From positions 62,001 to 126,000 of the forward strand of contig NZ_JAAOIR010000003.1 in assembly GCF_011440375.1 (NCBI RefSeq): a stretch of DNA of 64,000 bases. Reading direction: 5' to 3'. The position numbers and the translations under genes are program-made. Source of the stretch: Halorubellus sp. JP-L1. GTDB lineage: Archaea; Halobacteriota; Halobacteria; Halobacteriales; Natrialbaceae. Shown in pieces: positions 15,942 to 23,846 of the stretch. The notes under the pieces were generated by a model. It ran no database searches and had not been told where the DNA came from. It saw nothing but the letters and a program-made list of their open reading frames with translations. The first letter of the stretch is position 1. Each line of letters begins with the position of its first letter.

Positions 15942-16175
15942 CTACTGTTTCGGGAGCGTCGCGACGAACTCCGCGTCGCCGCGGCGCTCGCACGTGTAGT
16001 TCTCGGCGTCGAACGCGTCCACCTCGGCCTGGAACTCGTAGAACAGCGGCTTGGGTTCGTGGTCGTTGACTATCTCGAGGTCTTCGCCGCTGTCGAGCGC
16101 CTCGAAGGCGTCGTGGATCTTCGGGTGTCGCTCTCGCGGCGGTACGTCGCGGAGGTCGAGTGTGGTCGCTGGCAT
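15942..16175 (-). CDS. DUF2249 domain protein
   Basis: A 77-residue DUF2249 protein: TLDLRDVPPRERHPKIHDAF, then a loop with LEIVNDHEPKPLFYEF, then the terminal EFVATLPKQ. It is close to the copy at 20872 (shared ERHPKI/QRHPKI, VNDHEPKPL, EFVATLPK), so the two are paralogues within the island. The CGAAGATGTTCG box at 16216-16227 is 40 bases from its ATG. The preceding gap (15782-15941) holds only a low-complexity Asp/Gly/Thr-coding frame that I do not accept as a gene. Confidence 0.87.
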   Translation of the reverse strand: MPATTLDLRDVPPRERHPKIHDAFEALDSGEDLEIVNDHEPKPLFYEFQAEVDAFDAENYTCERRGDAEFVATLPKQ

Positions 16176-16215
16176 GCAATCTGGACTATCGGCCGGGACA
16201 GCGAAGGCCTTCGTG

Positions 16216-16227
16216 CGAAGATGTTCG
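16216..16227. promoter_or_regulatory. NarO/DmsR-type box
   Basis: CGAAGATGTTCG, 40 bases from the leftward ATG at 16175. Confidence 0.6.
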
Positions 16228-16262
16228 GGTCGGGCTCCGGGGCAACCGGTGCCGCGTCGTGG

Positions 16263-16274
16263 CGAACACGTTCG
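16263..16274. promoter_or_regulatory. NarO/DmsR-type box
   Basis: CGAACACGTTCG, ending 38 bases before the rightward ATG at 16313. With the box at 16216 it forms a divergent pair. Confidence 0.65.
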
Positions 16275-16312
16275 GGGATACCGATAGCCGTACTGGCGAC
16301 GAACGACCCCGT

Positions 16313-16849
16313 ATGGACGTGCCACGCCCGTTCTCGAACGACGGCGACGACGATACGTTCGACCCGTACGACCAGTTCGTCCCGGAGTCGATCCCCGAAC
16401 CGGGGCCGTTCCTCGAGGACCACGACGTCCTGACCGGCCGCGACCACGTCGCGTTCCACCGGCTCGCGCGAGAACTGTTCGAGGACCGCGGGGTGTACGA
16501 CATGACGTTCGGGTACAACCTCGCGCGCCTGAACGTCGACCGCCGGCATCCCGACGCGGGCTTTCGGTACGCCCGCGAGCGCAACGGCGAGCGAGACGAC
16601 GAGCGCGTGCTCCGCGCCGAGTTCACGCCAACGACGGCGTTCTGCCCGCAGAGCGACACGCTCACCGTCGGCGCGATGCGCGCGTTCAACGGCGAGAGCG
16701 ACCGCCACGAGTACGACGACGTACGGGTGCGGGTCGCGCCCATGCACCACGAGGCGACGTCGATCAACGGGAAACTCTACGGGTCCGAGACGGCGTCCAC
16801 GGACGACGACCCTGCGTCGACGACGGAGTCGAGCAGCACGCCCTTCTGA
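16313..16849 (+). CDS. Uncharacterised protein, possibly MIP18/DUF59-like
   Basis: A 178-residue soluble acidic protein. The middle reads FEDRGVYDMTFGYNLARLNVDRRHPD, then LRAEFTPTTAFCPQSDTLTVGAMRAF and RVRVAPMHHEATSINGKLYG. The order, a start like xGVYDMxFxYNL, then a strand with TPTTxFCP before a helix, recalls MIP18/PaaD (DUF59) proteins that serve Fe-S cluster assembly, with one Cys in the expected loop. The match is weak. The regulator box 38 bases upstream places it in the island's regulon. Tails at both ends are disordered. Confidence 0.75.
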   Translation: MDVPRPFSNDGDDDTFDPYDQFVPESIPEPGPFLEDHDVLTGRDHVAFHRLARELFEDRGVYDMTFGYNLARLNVDRRHPDAGFRYARERNGERDDERVLRAEFTPTTAFCPQSDTLTVGAMRAFNGESDRHEYDDVRVRVAPMHHEATSINGKLYGSETASTDDDPASTTESSSTPF

Positions 16850-16880
16850 GGGTCGCGTAGAATCGACCGGGTTCGCCGGA

Positions 16881-17102
16881 TTAGGTGTCGTGGGTGATGC
16901 GGACGTGCCACTCGTCCTGGGCGACCTGCTCGCTCTCGTAGTCGAACCCGCGGTCGGAGAGGACGTCGTACAGCGGCACGGGCTCGAAGCTATTGACGAG
17001 TTCCAGCGTCGCGCCTTCCTCGAGTTCGTCGAGGGCGGCGACGATGTCGCCGAACGGTTCGCCGTCGACTTCGCGGACGTCGAGGACTGTATCGGCCGTC
17101 AT
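16881..17102 (-). CDS. DUF2249 domain protein
   Basis: A 73-residue DUF2249 protein: VLDVREVDGEPFGDIVAALDELEEGATLELVNSFEPVPLYDVLSDRGFDYESEQVAQDEWHVRI is split here only by family landmarks (DVRE start, LVNSFEPVPLY loop, terminal strand). The box at 17142-17153 is 39 bases from its ATG. It is downstream of, and on the same strand as, the Bat-type regulator gene but has its own box. The function is unknown. Confidence 0.85.
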   Translation of the reverse strand: MTADTVLDVREVDGEPFGDIVAALDELEEGATLELVNSFEPVPLYDVLSDRGFDYESEQVAQDEWHVRITHDT

Positions 17103-17141
17103 CGGTACATCGTTCGTCGAGCGAGTGGGTAGCGGTTGTCC

Positions 17142-17153
17142 CGAACACGTTCG
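17142..17153. promoter_or_regulatory. NarO/DmsR-type box
   Basis: CGAACACGTTCG, 39 bases from the leftward ATG at 17102. It also touches the last codon of the regulator gene. Confidence 0.65.
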
Positions 17154-17154
17154 T

Positions 17155-17805
17155 TCATGGCCTGGCGAGGTCGTCGACGTCCTCGTGCTGGACGAAGTCC
17201 TTGACGATCGCCTCCTCGGCGCGGTGGAGCGTGCTGGAGCACGTTGACTTCGCGATGCCGACGCGGTCGGCGAGGTCGGTCAGCGAGCACTCCCGGGGGG
17301 TGTCGTAGTAGCCGGCGTCGACGGCGGCGTCGAGCAGGTCGCGCTGGCGTTCGGTCAGGAGCCGACGGCGGTCGGTCTCCTGGCGGACGTACACGACGTG
17401 GAACGGGATCCCGAACTCCTCGAGTTGCTCGCCGAGCCGGGAGAGCTGGTCGGTCGACGCGGTCACCTCCCACGTCACCGTGCCGTCCCTGATGTCGAAC
17501 GGCATCTCGAGGGGGACGCCCGACCCGCGAGCCGGCATGAGGAGGAGGGGGTCTGCGGTCTCGAACTGGACGAGCGCCTCGTCGTCGCCGTGCTGGAGGA
17601 CGTCGATGCTCGTGATGTCGTCCTCGCCCTCCATGGTTCCGAGGACGGCGTCGGTCGCGTCGCCGTCGATCTCTATCAGCCCGACGCCGGTGAGGCCGTC
17701 GGGGATGGCTGCGAGGACGCGGATCCGCGTCTCCGGGTGCGCTCGCGTCACCCGGCCGAGCCAGATGCCTTCGGGGACGGTGAGTTCGAGTTTCGCGTTG
17801 GGCAT
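17155..17805 (-). CDS. Bat-type HTH_10 transcription regulator (DmsR/NarO-like)
   Basis: A 216-residue regulator with an N-terminal sensory half of about 150 residues and a C-terminal HTH_10 domain (LLTERQRDLLDAAVDAGYYDTP, then VGIAKSTCSSTLHRAEEAIV). It resembles haloarchaeal regulators of anaerobic respiration. The N-terminus lacks the cysteine cluster described for the oxygen sensor NarO, so it is closer to the DmsR type, and the input signal is unclear. A perfect CGAACATGTTCG box lies 38 bases before its ATG, so it is probably autoregulated or under a NarO encoded elsewhere. It is the best local candidate for reading the island's boxes. Confidence 0.87.
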   Translation of the reverse strand: MPNAKLELTVPEGIWLGRVTRAHPETRIRVLAAIPDGLTGVGLIEIDGDATDAVLGTMEGEDDITSIDVLQHGDDEALVQFETADPLLLMPARGSGVPLEMPFDIRDGTVTWEVTASTDQLSRLGEQLEEFGIPFHVVYVRQETDRRRLLTERQRDLLDAAVDAGYYDTPRECSLTDLADRVGIAKSTCSSTLHRAEEAIVKDFVQHEDVDDLARP

Positions 17806-17843
17806 ACGAACGTGTCGTCGGCCCACGAACCCATCAATGTTGT

Positions 17844-17855
17844 CGAACATGTTCG
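17844..17855. promoter_or_regulatory. NarO/DmsR-type box, perfect palindrome
   Basis: CGAACATGTTCG, 38 bases from the leftward ATG of the Bat-type regulator at 17805. The rightward gene at 17927 is 71 bases away. Confidence 0.75.
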
Positions 17856-17926
17856 GCTCGGTTGGTCTCGGCGGACGCGTTTCCGTTCCGGAAGGTTCGA
17901 CTAGGCGGGGTCGCGTAGGTAGACGT

Positions 17927-18340
17927 ATGGAAACCGTCACTGTGTCGAGGACGGTCGACGTGGACGCCGATAGGGTTCGAGCGGCGATGACGGACGTCGG
18001 TCCGTTCATGCGCGCCGCGGAGTTCTCCGAGGTGACGGTCGACGGCGACGTCGTCCACATCGCGAACCGGGTCGGACTGGCGACGATCGAACTGACGCTG
18101 GAGGTCGTCGACGAACCGGACACGGTCCTGACCTACGAGCAGCGAGACGGCATCTTCGAGGAGATGGTGACGCGGTACACGCTGGAAGAGACCCCCGACG
18201 GCGTCGAGGTCGAGGCGACCACGGAGTTCGCGGTCCAGGCGCGACTCGTCGGGCCGCTCCTCGACGCGACGGTCGTCTCGCGCCAGCGGCGCCGCGAACT
18301 GGACGCACAGTTCGACTACCTCGCCTCGCTCGCGGACTGA
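17927..18340 (+). CDS. SRPBCC (START/polyketide cyclase-like) family protein
   Basis: A 137-residue protein with the helix-grip fold pattern of SRPBCC proteins. It opens METVTVSRTVDVDADRVRAAM, has an antiparallel sheet (TYEQRDGIFEEMVTRYTLEET) and closes with a long amphipathic helix after ARLVGPLLDATVVSRQRRREL. These proteins bind small hydrophobic ligands or haem-like cofactors in a cavity. The ligand here is unknown. It lies between the regulator and norB genes. It has no regulator box at the standard distance. Confidence 0.82.
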   Translation: METVTVSRTVDVDADRVRAAMTDVGPFMRAAEFSEVTVDGDVVHIANRVGLATIELTLEVVDEPDTVLTYEQRDGIFEEMVTRYTLEETPDGVEVEATTEFAVQARLVGPLLDATVVSRQRRRELDAQFDYLASLAD

Positions 18341-18424
18341 CCGCACCCGACCGACCCAACTCGTCTAGGCGTCCTAACTACTCTTACAGTGTGATTCGTT
18401 ACCAGACAGCGACGGCGTGGTGAT

Positions 18425-18436
18425 CGAACATGTTGG
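18425..18436. promoter_or_regulatory. NarO/DmsR-type box of norB
   Basis: CGAACATGTTGG, ending 38 bases before the norB ATG. A CATTAACG element sits about 28 bases before the start. Confidence 0.7.
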
Positions 18437-18474
18437 GAACATCATTAACGCTCGACAACTCACAATCGTCGGGC

Positions 18475-20760
18475 ATGGAGCTCACGCGAAAGACGATCGC
18501 GAAGTTCATCGCGGCGGCGTTCCTGCTCAACCTCGTCGTGATGGGTGCTGGTGCGTGGTTCGCGTACCAGGAGGCGCCGCCGATCCCCGAACGGGTGGAG
18601 GGGCCGGACGGCGAGACGGTCGTGACGGACGTCCAGATCAGGGACGGGAAGCGGGCGTTCCAGCGGAACGGGTTGATGAACCACGGGTCGATCCTCGGGA
18701 ACGGCGCGTACTACGGCGAGGACTACACCGCGGACGCGCTCGAACTGAAGACCGAGCACATGCGGACGTACTACGCGCAGGAGCGGTACGGGGCCGCGTA
18801 CGACGAACTCGGGTCGGCGGAGCAGGCGGCAGTCGACGCCGACGTGAAGGCCGACCTCGAGAGCGACTACGACGGAGGAACCATCGAGTACTCCGCCGCC
18901 GAGCTCTACGCGCACGAGCAGGTGCGAGAGGAGTACGTCGAGCGCTACAACGAGGGGAGTCACGACCGCGGCGTCCCCGAGGGGATGATCGAGAGCGAGG
19001 AGGACGCTCGCGAGTTCGCGGACTTCGCGATGTGGACGGCGTGGTTCTCCCACACCGACCGCCCGGGTGGCGATCACTCGTACACGAACGAGTGGCCGTA
19101 CGCGCCCGCCGCCGGGAACGACGCCACGGGTGCCGCGATGACGTGGAGCGTCGTCGCGATGGTCCTCCTGGTCGCCGGTGCCGGGTTCGGCATCTGGCTG
19201 TACAACTCGGTTCGACTCCCCGAACCGTCGACGGAGGGGCTCTCGGTCCCGGAACCGGGGGACGTGAGCGTCTTCCCGAGCCAGCGGTCGGCGCTGCGGT
19301 TCGTGCCGGTCGCCGCCGGACTGTTCCTCGCGCAGGTCCTACTCGGTGGCCTGATCGCGCACTTCTACATCGAGCGCGCCGGGTTCTTCGGCGTCGAGGA
19401 GCTGTTCGGCGTTCACATCCTCCAGATCTTGCCGTTCGCGATCGCGAAGACGTGGCACATCGACCTCGGGATCCTCTGGATTGCCGCGACGTGGCTCGGC
19501 GCGGGCCTGTTCCTCCCGCCGTTGCTGACCGGACACGAGCCCAGGCACCAGTCGACGCTCGTCGACGGCCTGCTCGGTGCGATCGTCGTCGTCACCGTCG
19601 GTGGCCTCGGCGGCATCTGGCTCGGCGCGAACGGCTACCTCGACGGGTCGCTGTGGTGGTTGCTCGGTAATGAGGGGCTCGAGTATCTCGAGGTCGGGAA
19701 GATCTGGCAGGCGGGCCTGCTCGCCGGGTTCGGACTCTGGGCCGTCCTCTCCATTCGCGGTCTGAAACCGCTGCTCGACCGCGAGCCCGTGTACGGACTC
19801 GCGCACATGATCCTGTACGCCGGCGGCTCCATCGCGGTGCTGTTCACCGCCGGGTTCTTCTTCACGCCGACGACGAACATCGCGGTGACGGAGTTCTGGC
19901 GCTGGTGGGTCGTCCACATGTGGGTCGAGGGCGCGTTCGAGTTCTTCATCGTGGCCATCGTCGGGCTGACGCTGGTGTCGATGAACCTCCTGAAGCGCCG
20001 CAGCGCCGAGAAGGCGGTGATGCTCCAGGCGTTACTCGTGATGAGTACGGGCGTCATCGGCGTCTCCCACCACTACTGGTGGGTCGGGATGCCGGACATG
20101 TGGGTGCCGATCGGGAGCGTGTTCTCGACGCTCGAACTCATCCCGCTCGTGTTCATCCTCTACGAGGCCCTCGGCCAGTATCGCGCGATGACGGAGACCG
20201 GGACGTTCCCGTACCGGCTCCCGTTCATGTTCATCGTCGCGAGCGGCGTCTGGAACTTCGTCGGCGCGGGCGTGCTCGGGTTCTTCATCAACCTCCCGCT
20301 CATCAACTACTACGAGCACGGGACGTACCTGACCGTCGGGCACGCGCACGCGGCGATGTTCGGCGCGTTCGGGTTCCTCGCGCTCGGGATGGTGACGTAC
20401 ATGCTCCAGATCTCGATCGAGCCGAGTCGCTGGGACGGGTCGTGGCTCCGTGCGGCGTTCTGGTGCTGGAACGTCGGCCTGGCACTCATGGTGTTCGTGT
20501 CCGTCCTCCCGGTCGGATTCCTCCAGCTCGAGGTCGCGTTCACCGAGAGCTACGCCGCTGCGAGGAGTCTCGCGTTCTACGATCAGCCGATCGTCCAGAA
20601 CCTGTTCTGGGCGCGGCTGCCCGGTGACACGCTCATCATCCTCGGAACGACGATTTACGCCGCGGACCTCGTCCGCAAGCGCTTCGTGCTCCGGGAGTCC
20701 GAGGACGACCCGTCCGTCGACGACATGGCGGTCGCCGAGGGCGTCCTCAACGACGACTGA
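18475..20760 (+). CDS. norB: Quinol-dependent nitric oxide reductase (qNOR)
   Basis: A 761-residue single-subunit NO reductase reducing two NO to N2O with quinol electrons in the cell membrane. The N-terminal part has one helix and a cytochrome-c-like, haem-free outer domain (about residues 35-210). It is followed by the multi-helix catalytic domain. Ligand-bearing segments are visible: KTWHIDLGILW, VVHMWVEGAFEFF with the NOR-type glutamates, GVSHHYWWVGMP and VGHAHAAMFGAFG. The length fits qNOR rather than two-subunit cNOR. The ATG at 18475 was chosen over one at 18430 because it begins the hydrophobic N-terminus and sits 38 bases from the regulator box. A DUF2249 gene follows. Confidence 0.96.
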   Translation: MELTRKTIAKFIAAAFLLNLVVMGAGAWFAYQEAPPIPERVEGPDGETVVTDVQIRDGKRAFQRNGLMNHGSILGNGAYYGEDYTADALELKTEHMRTYYAQERYGAAYDELGSAEQAAVDADVKADLESDYDGGTIEYSAAELYAHEQVREEYVERYNEGSHDRGVPEGMIESEEDAREFADFAMWTAWFSHTDRPGGDHSYTNEWPYAPAAGNDATGAAMTWSVVAMVLLVAGAGFGIWLYNSVRLPEPSTEGLSVPEPGDVSVFPSQRSALRFVPVAAGLFLAQVLLGGLIAHFYIERAGFFGVEELFGVHILQILPFAIAKTWHIDLGILWIAATWLGAGLFLPPLLTGHEPRHQSTLVDGLLGAIVVVTVGGLGGIWLGANGYLDGSLWWLLGNEGLEYLEVGKIWQAGLLAGFGLWAVLSIRGLKPLLDREPVYGLAHMILYAGGSIAVLFTAGFFFTPTTNIAVTEFWRWWVVHMWVEGAFEFFIVAIVGLTLVSMNLLKRRSAEKAVMLQALLVMSTGVIGVSHHYWWVGMPDMWVPIGSVFSTLELIPLVFILYEALGQYRAMTETGTFPYRLPFMFIVASGVWNFVGAGVLGFFINLPLINYYEHGTYLTVGHAHAAMFGAFGFLALGMVTYMLQISIEPSRWDGSWLRAAFWCWNVGLALMVFVSVLPVGFLQLEVAFTESYAAARSLAFYDQPIVQNLFWARLPGDTLIILGTTIYAADLVRKRFVLRESEDDPSVDDMAVAEGVLNDD

Positions 20761-20818
20761 ATCGACTCCCCCTGGAAGCCGAGTGGACTGACTCCCGTTC
20801 GGGGAAGCCGAGCGAGAG

Positions 20819-20830
20819 CGAACATCTTCG
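20819..20830. promoter_or_regulatory. NarO/DmsR-type box
   Basis: CGAACATCTTCG, ending 41 bases before the ATG at 20872. Confidence 0.65.
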
Positions 20831-20871
20831 CGACAACCGACTCGGGGGGAGCGCCCCGAGATGTAGTCGTA

Positions 20872-21105
20872 ATGTCCGAACGGCAGCTCGACCTGCGCGA
20901 GATTCCGCCGCCGCAACGGCATCCGAAGATCTTCGACGCGTTCGAGGACCTCGACAGCGGGGAGGCGCTGACGTTGGTCAACGACCACGAGCCGAAGCCG
21001 CTCTACCACCAGATGACGGCAGAGATCGAGTCGTTCGACGCGGAGGGGTACACGGTCGACCGCATCGGCCCGAACGAGTTCGTCGCGACGCTCCCGAAGT
21101 TGTAA
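20872..21105 (+). CDS. DUF2249 domain protein
   Basis: A 77-residue DUF2249 protein (LDLREIPPPQRHPKIFDAF, then LVNDHEPKPLYHQM and the end EFVATLPKL), nearly a duplicate of the copy at 15942-16175. It follows norB by 111 bases but has its own regulator box, so it is independently expressed under the same signal. The repeated pairing of this domain with NO-handling genes suggests a role in NO or haem handling, but no reaction is established. Confidence 0.88.
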   Translation: MSERQLDLREIPPPQRHPKIFDAFEDLDSGEALTLVNDHEPKPLYHQMTAEIESFDAEGYTVDRIGPNEFVATLPKL

Positions 21106-21108
21106 GGT

Positions 21109-21120
21109 GGAATATGTTCG
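21109..21120. promoter_or_regulatory. Degenerate NarO/DmsR-type box
   Basis: GGAATATGTTCG, one good half-site (TGTTCG), 40 bases before the ATG at 21161. Confidence 0.45.
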
Positions 21121-21160
21121 GGCCAATCCTCTTCGAGGTACTGCTCGTAGACCCAACCAC

Positions 21161-21262
21161 ATGAGTTTAGGCCAACCTAAAAAATGGTGGGTGGATGGTT
21201 CGAGGATACTCCGTCCGACGGCCCGTCGAACGCGACGTCCGCGAACGGAGGGATCTGCGTGA
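21161..21262 (+). CDS. Possible 33-codon leader ORF coupled to the cupin gene
   Basis: The ORF begins MSLGQPKKWWVDG and ends at a TGA that overlaps the GTG start of the cupin gene (GTGA). Its ATG lies 40 bases from the degenerate regulator box. The arrangement is the same as at 13860-13919. The iron-box-like palindrome falls inside its first codons. Translation is unproven. Confidence 0.3.
   Translation: MSLGQPKKWWVDGSRILRPTARRTRRPRTEGSA
21166..21181. promoter_or_regulatory. DtxR-family-like palindrome
   Basis: TTTAGGCCAACCTAAA is a perfect 16-base interrupted palindrome resembling the TTAGG...CCTAA operators of DtxR/SirR/Idr metal regulators. It lies just upstream of the cupin pair. Confidence 0.5.
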
Positions 21263-21639
21263 CGAAGACGAGCTTCGACGCGGAGCGAACCTACGGCGAC
21301 GACAAGTTCACTGCGGTCGAGGTCGACCGTAGCGACCGGATGAAGGTCGTCTGCGGCTACTTCGAGCCCGGTCAGTTCATCCCAGTGCACGCCCCGGCGA
21401 GCGACGTCGCGATCCACGTCCGCTCCGGGACTGGACTCGTCCGCGACGGCGACGACGAGCACCGCGTCGAACCGGGCGACGTCGTCGTCGTCGACGCCGA
21501 CACCGACCGCGGAATCAGGGCCGGCGAGGACTCGCGGCTCGAGGCCCTCCTCGTCACCAGCCCACCGCCCACCGACGCCGAGCACGAACCGGTCCGCGAA
21601 GGACTCCGAACGAACGACTTCGAACCCAAGAACTCATGA
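21259..21639 (+). CDS. Cupin-domain protein
   Basis: A 126-residue single-domain cupin, with first-motif remnants GYFEPGQFIPVHAPASDVAIHVRSGTGLVRDG and the second-motif glycine PGDVVVVDADTDRGIRA. It keeps HA at the metal-ligand position but lacks the full HxH set, so metal binding is uncertain. GTG at 21259 is preferred. An ATG at 21184 in frame would add 25 residues unlike the family. It overlaps the next cupin gene by four bases (ATGA). Both lie after the norB/DUF2249 genes, with an iron-type palindrome and a regulator half-box upstream. A role in nitrogen-oxide stress is possible but unproven. Confidence 0.78.
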   Translation: MTKTSFDAERTYGDDKFTAVEVDRSDRMKVVCGYFEPGQFIPVHAPASDVAIHVRSGTGLVRDGDDEHRVEPGDVVVVDADTDRGIRAGEDSRLEALLVTSPPPTDAEHEPVREGLRTNDFEPKNS

Positions 21640-21941
21640 CATCGATACGACCCCTCGACGAACTCGACGGCCACCCGCACGCGAACGTCTTCCCCGACGC
21701 GGAACCGAAGACGATCAGGCTCACGCTCGACGCCGACGAGTCCGTCGCCGCGCACTCGCATCCCGACCGCGAGATCGTCTTCTACCTCGTCGACGGCGCG
21801 ATCGAACTGGACCTGGACGGGGCGACCCACGACCTGACGGCGGGCGACGTCGCCCGCTTCGACGGCGACCAGGAGATCGCGCCGCGAGCGCTCGAGGCGA
21901 GCACTGCGCTGATCGTCCTCGCGTCGCGCACGACCGACTGA
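21636..21941 (+). CDS. Cupin-domain protein
   Basis: A 101-residue cupin with a better-kept metal site. The segment VAAHSHPDREIVFYLVDGAIEL supplies His-x-His and Glu, and LTAGDVARFDGDQEIAPRALE holds the second motif. It probably binds a divalent metal. It overlaps the upstream cupin by ATGA, so the two are co-translated and may form a heteromeric pair. The substrate is unknown. Confidence 0.82.
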   Translation: MTSIRPLDELDGHPHANVFPDAEPKTIRLTLDADESVAAHSHPDREIVFYLVDGAIELDLDGATHDLTAGDVARFDGDQEIAPRALEASTALIVLASRTTD

Positions 21942-21987
21942 CCGGCTCTCTCCCTCACTCGCGTTCACTCTCCACTCCCTCGCGACG

Positions 21988-21999
21988 CGAACATGTACG
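21988..21999. promoter_or_regulatory. Box-like sequence overlapping a start codon
   Basis: CGAACATGTACG resembles the regulator box but covers the ATG at 21993. No start lies at the usual 38-41 bases: the nearest in-frame GTG, at 22047, is 47 bases away. It may be coincidental. Confidence 0.25.
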
Positions 22000-22217
22000 G
22001 CGGTTTCGACAAGGGCGAGCGGGCGCTGCTTGCTCGTAGAGCTCGCGTGATACCGATAGCGTACGTCCCACTCGCCCTCGCATTGCTCGGCGGTCTCCTC
22101 TCCCTCGTGGATCCCGTTCCCGAAACGGTCGTCCTGGGACTCCTGTTCGGGTACTTCGCCGGAAAGCTCGTCCAGAGCGTCGTCTGGACGGTCAACGGGC
22201 CGCGGACCGCCGCCTGA
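21993..22217 (+). CDS. Small two-helix membrane protein
   Basis: A 74-residue protein, MYGGFDKGERALLARRARVIPI, followed by two hydrophobic segments (about residues 22-41 and 45-65) and a short tail. The basic N-terminus suggests the start of the chain lies inside the cell. No family is recognised. An alternative start is GTG at 22047. It lies between the cupins and moeA, with about 50 bases on the cupin side and 135 bases on the moeA side. Confidence 0.6.
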   Translation: MYGGFDKGERALLARRARVIPIAYVPLALALLGGLLSLVDPVPETVVLGLLFGYFAGKLVQSVVWTVNGPRTAA

Positions 22218-22352
22218 GTTCGCGTAAACTCCCTTCACAAAGGACGAGAGCGTACCGTCAGGGCCGCGTCTACCCGTCGTTACGACCGCCCCGGAATGGC
22301 CCTAGGCTTCTAAGGGGGAACCGCCGAAACGTGCGGTCGGTTGAAGGAGCCA

Positions 22353-23666
22353 ATGACCGGACACGCCGGGTTCAAGGATCGGACGCGGCTCGCGGCCGCT
22401 CGCGAGCGACTGCTCGACGCCGTCGAGCCCGTCGACGGGACCGACCGCGTCTCCGTGGCGGAGGCCGACGGGCGCGTCCTCGCCGGTGCAGTGACGCCCC
22501 GGCGCCCCGTCCCGCACTACGAGCGCGCGGCGATGGACGGCTACGCGGTCGTCGCCGAGAGCACGTTCGGCTCGAGCGAGCACTCCCCCGCGGTCCTCGA
22601 CGTCGCCGAGCAGGAGTCAGATCCAGCGGAGACGCCAGCCGTGGACCGACGGACGGCCGTGCGCGTCCACACGGGGAGCGAACTCCCCGCGGGCGCGGAC
22701 GCCGTCGTGATGGTCGAGGCGACGGAGACGTTCGGGGACGAGGTCGAGGTCCGCGAGAGCGTCACGGTCGGCGAGAACGTCGCGCCCGTCGGCGAGGACG
22801 TTCCCGGCGACGCCGAACTGTACGGGGACGGCCACCGGTTGCGGCCGAGCGACCTCGGCCTCCTCCGGTCGGTCGGCGTCGACGCCGTCGAGGCGTACGA
22901 GCCGCCGACGGTCGACGTGATCCCGACCGGCGACGAACTCGTCGACGCGGACCCCGACCCCGGGGAGGTCGTGGAGACGAACGCGCTCGCGGTCTCGCGG
23001 TACGTCGAGCGCTGGGGCGGCACTGCGACGTATCGCGACGTCGTCCCGGACGACCGCGCGGCGCTACGCGCGGCCGTCGAACGCGGCCTCACCGCCGACC
23101 TCGTCGTCACGACCGGCGGGTCCTCGGTCGGCGAGCGCGACCTTATCGCGGACGTCGTCGGCGACCGCGGGACGGTCCTCGAGCACGGCCTCGCCATCAA
23201 GCCCGGCCACCCCGTCGGGTTCGGCGTCGTCGAGGACACGCCGGTCCTCATGTTGCCGGGGTATCCGGTGTCGTGCATCGTGACCGCGGTCCAACTCCTC
23301 CGGCCGGCACTCAAGCGCGCCGGCCACCTCCCGGTGCCCGAGCACCCGCGGACGACGGCGACGCTCGACCGCAAGCTCGCGAGCGAACCCGGCGTCAGGA
23401 CGTTCGCTCGCGTCTCGCTCGACCCCGGAGCGGATACGGATCCGGGCGCGGACGCGAACGCGACCGCCGGGCGTGCCGAGGCGGCCGCTGACGCCGACGC
23501 GGCCGCGGAGCGCGCCGAACGCCGCGCGGTTCCGGTCCGCACAGGCGGGGCCGGCGTTTTGTCGAGCGTCACCGACGCGGACGGCTGGGTGACGGTCCCG
23601 GAGTCCGTCGAGGGCGTCGACGCGGGCGAGCGCGTCGTCGTCGAGGACTGGGAGTATCGGCCCTGA
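22353..23666 (+). CDS. moeA: Molybdopterin molybdenumtransferase MoeA
   Basis: A 437-residue MoeA that inserts molybdate into adenylated molybdopterin in the cytoplasm. Landmarks are VPHYERAAMDGYAVVAEST, HTGSELPAGADAVVMVEAT, VDVIPTGDELVD and the MoaB-like domain TTGGSSVGERDLIADVV, then GFGVVEDTPVLMLPGYPVSCI. A low-complexity Ala/Asp-rich insert lies near residue 360-395 before the C-terminal domain IV. The ATG at 22353 was preferred to 22341 because it starts the conserved GFKDRTRLAAARERLL region. Its position just before the molybdoenzyme operon suggests dedicated cofactor supply. MobA at 33377 is its partner further along. Confidence 0.95.
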   Translation: MTGHAGFKDRTRLAAARERLLDAVEPVDGTDRVSVAEADGRVLAGAVTPRRPVPHYERAAMDGYAVVAESTFGSSEHSPAVLDVAEQESDPAETPAVDRRTAVRVHTGSELPAGADAVVMVEATETFGDEVEVRESVTVGENVAPVGEDVPGDAELYGDGHRLRPSDLGLLRSVGVDAVEAYEPPTVDVIPTGDELVDADPDPGEVVETNALAVSRYVERWGGTATYRDVVPDDRAALRAAVERGLTADLVVTTGGSSVGERDLIADVVGDRGTVLEHGLAIKPGHPVGFGVVEDTPVLMLPGYPVSCIVTAVQLLRPALKRAGHLPVPEHPRTTATLDRKLASEPGVRTFARVSLDPGADTDPGADANATAGRAEAAADADAAAERAERRAVPVRTGGAGVLSSVTDADGWVTVPESVEGVDAGERVVVEDWEYRP

Positions 23667-23846
23667 TCGACGACGGGAGTGGATGCTTCTCGGACCGACC
23701 GACGGCGACCGGAGGGGCACTTGAATGGTCGAGCGAAGGTATTCGCCCGGCTTCCCAGCTAGTAGTAATTTCAGGGGGTGCTTGTGGTGCTTGCGTCGTG
23801 AGGGTCGCGTATGCGCCGACACGACTCCGGAGAGTGGACCGCGCAC

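Noticed and set aside
15778-15999. 73-codon forward frame after the HemA-tail-like gene
   Set aside because: It is Asp/Gly/Thr low-complexity, overlaps the 3' end of a DUF2249 gene on the other strand and has no motif. The overlapping GTG start is not enough.
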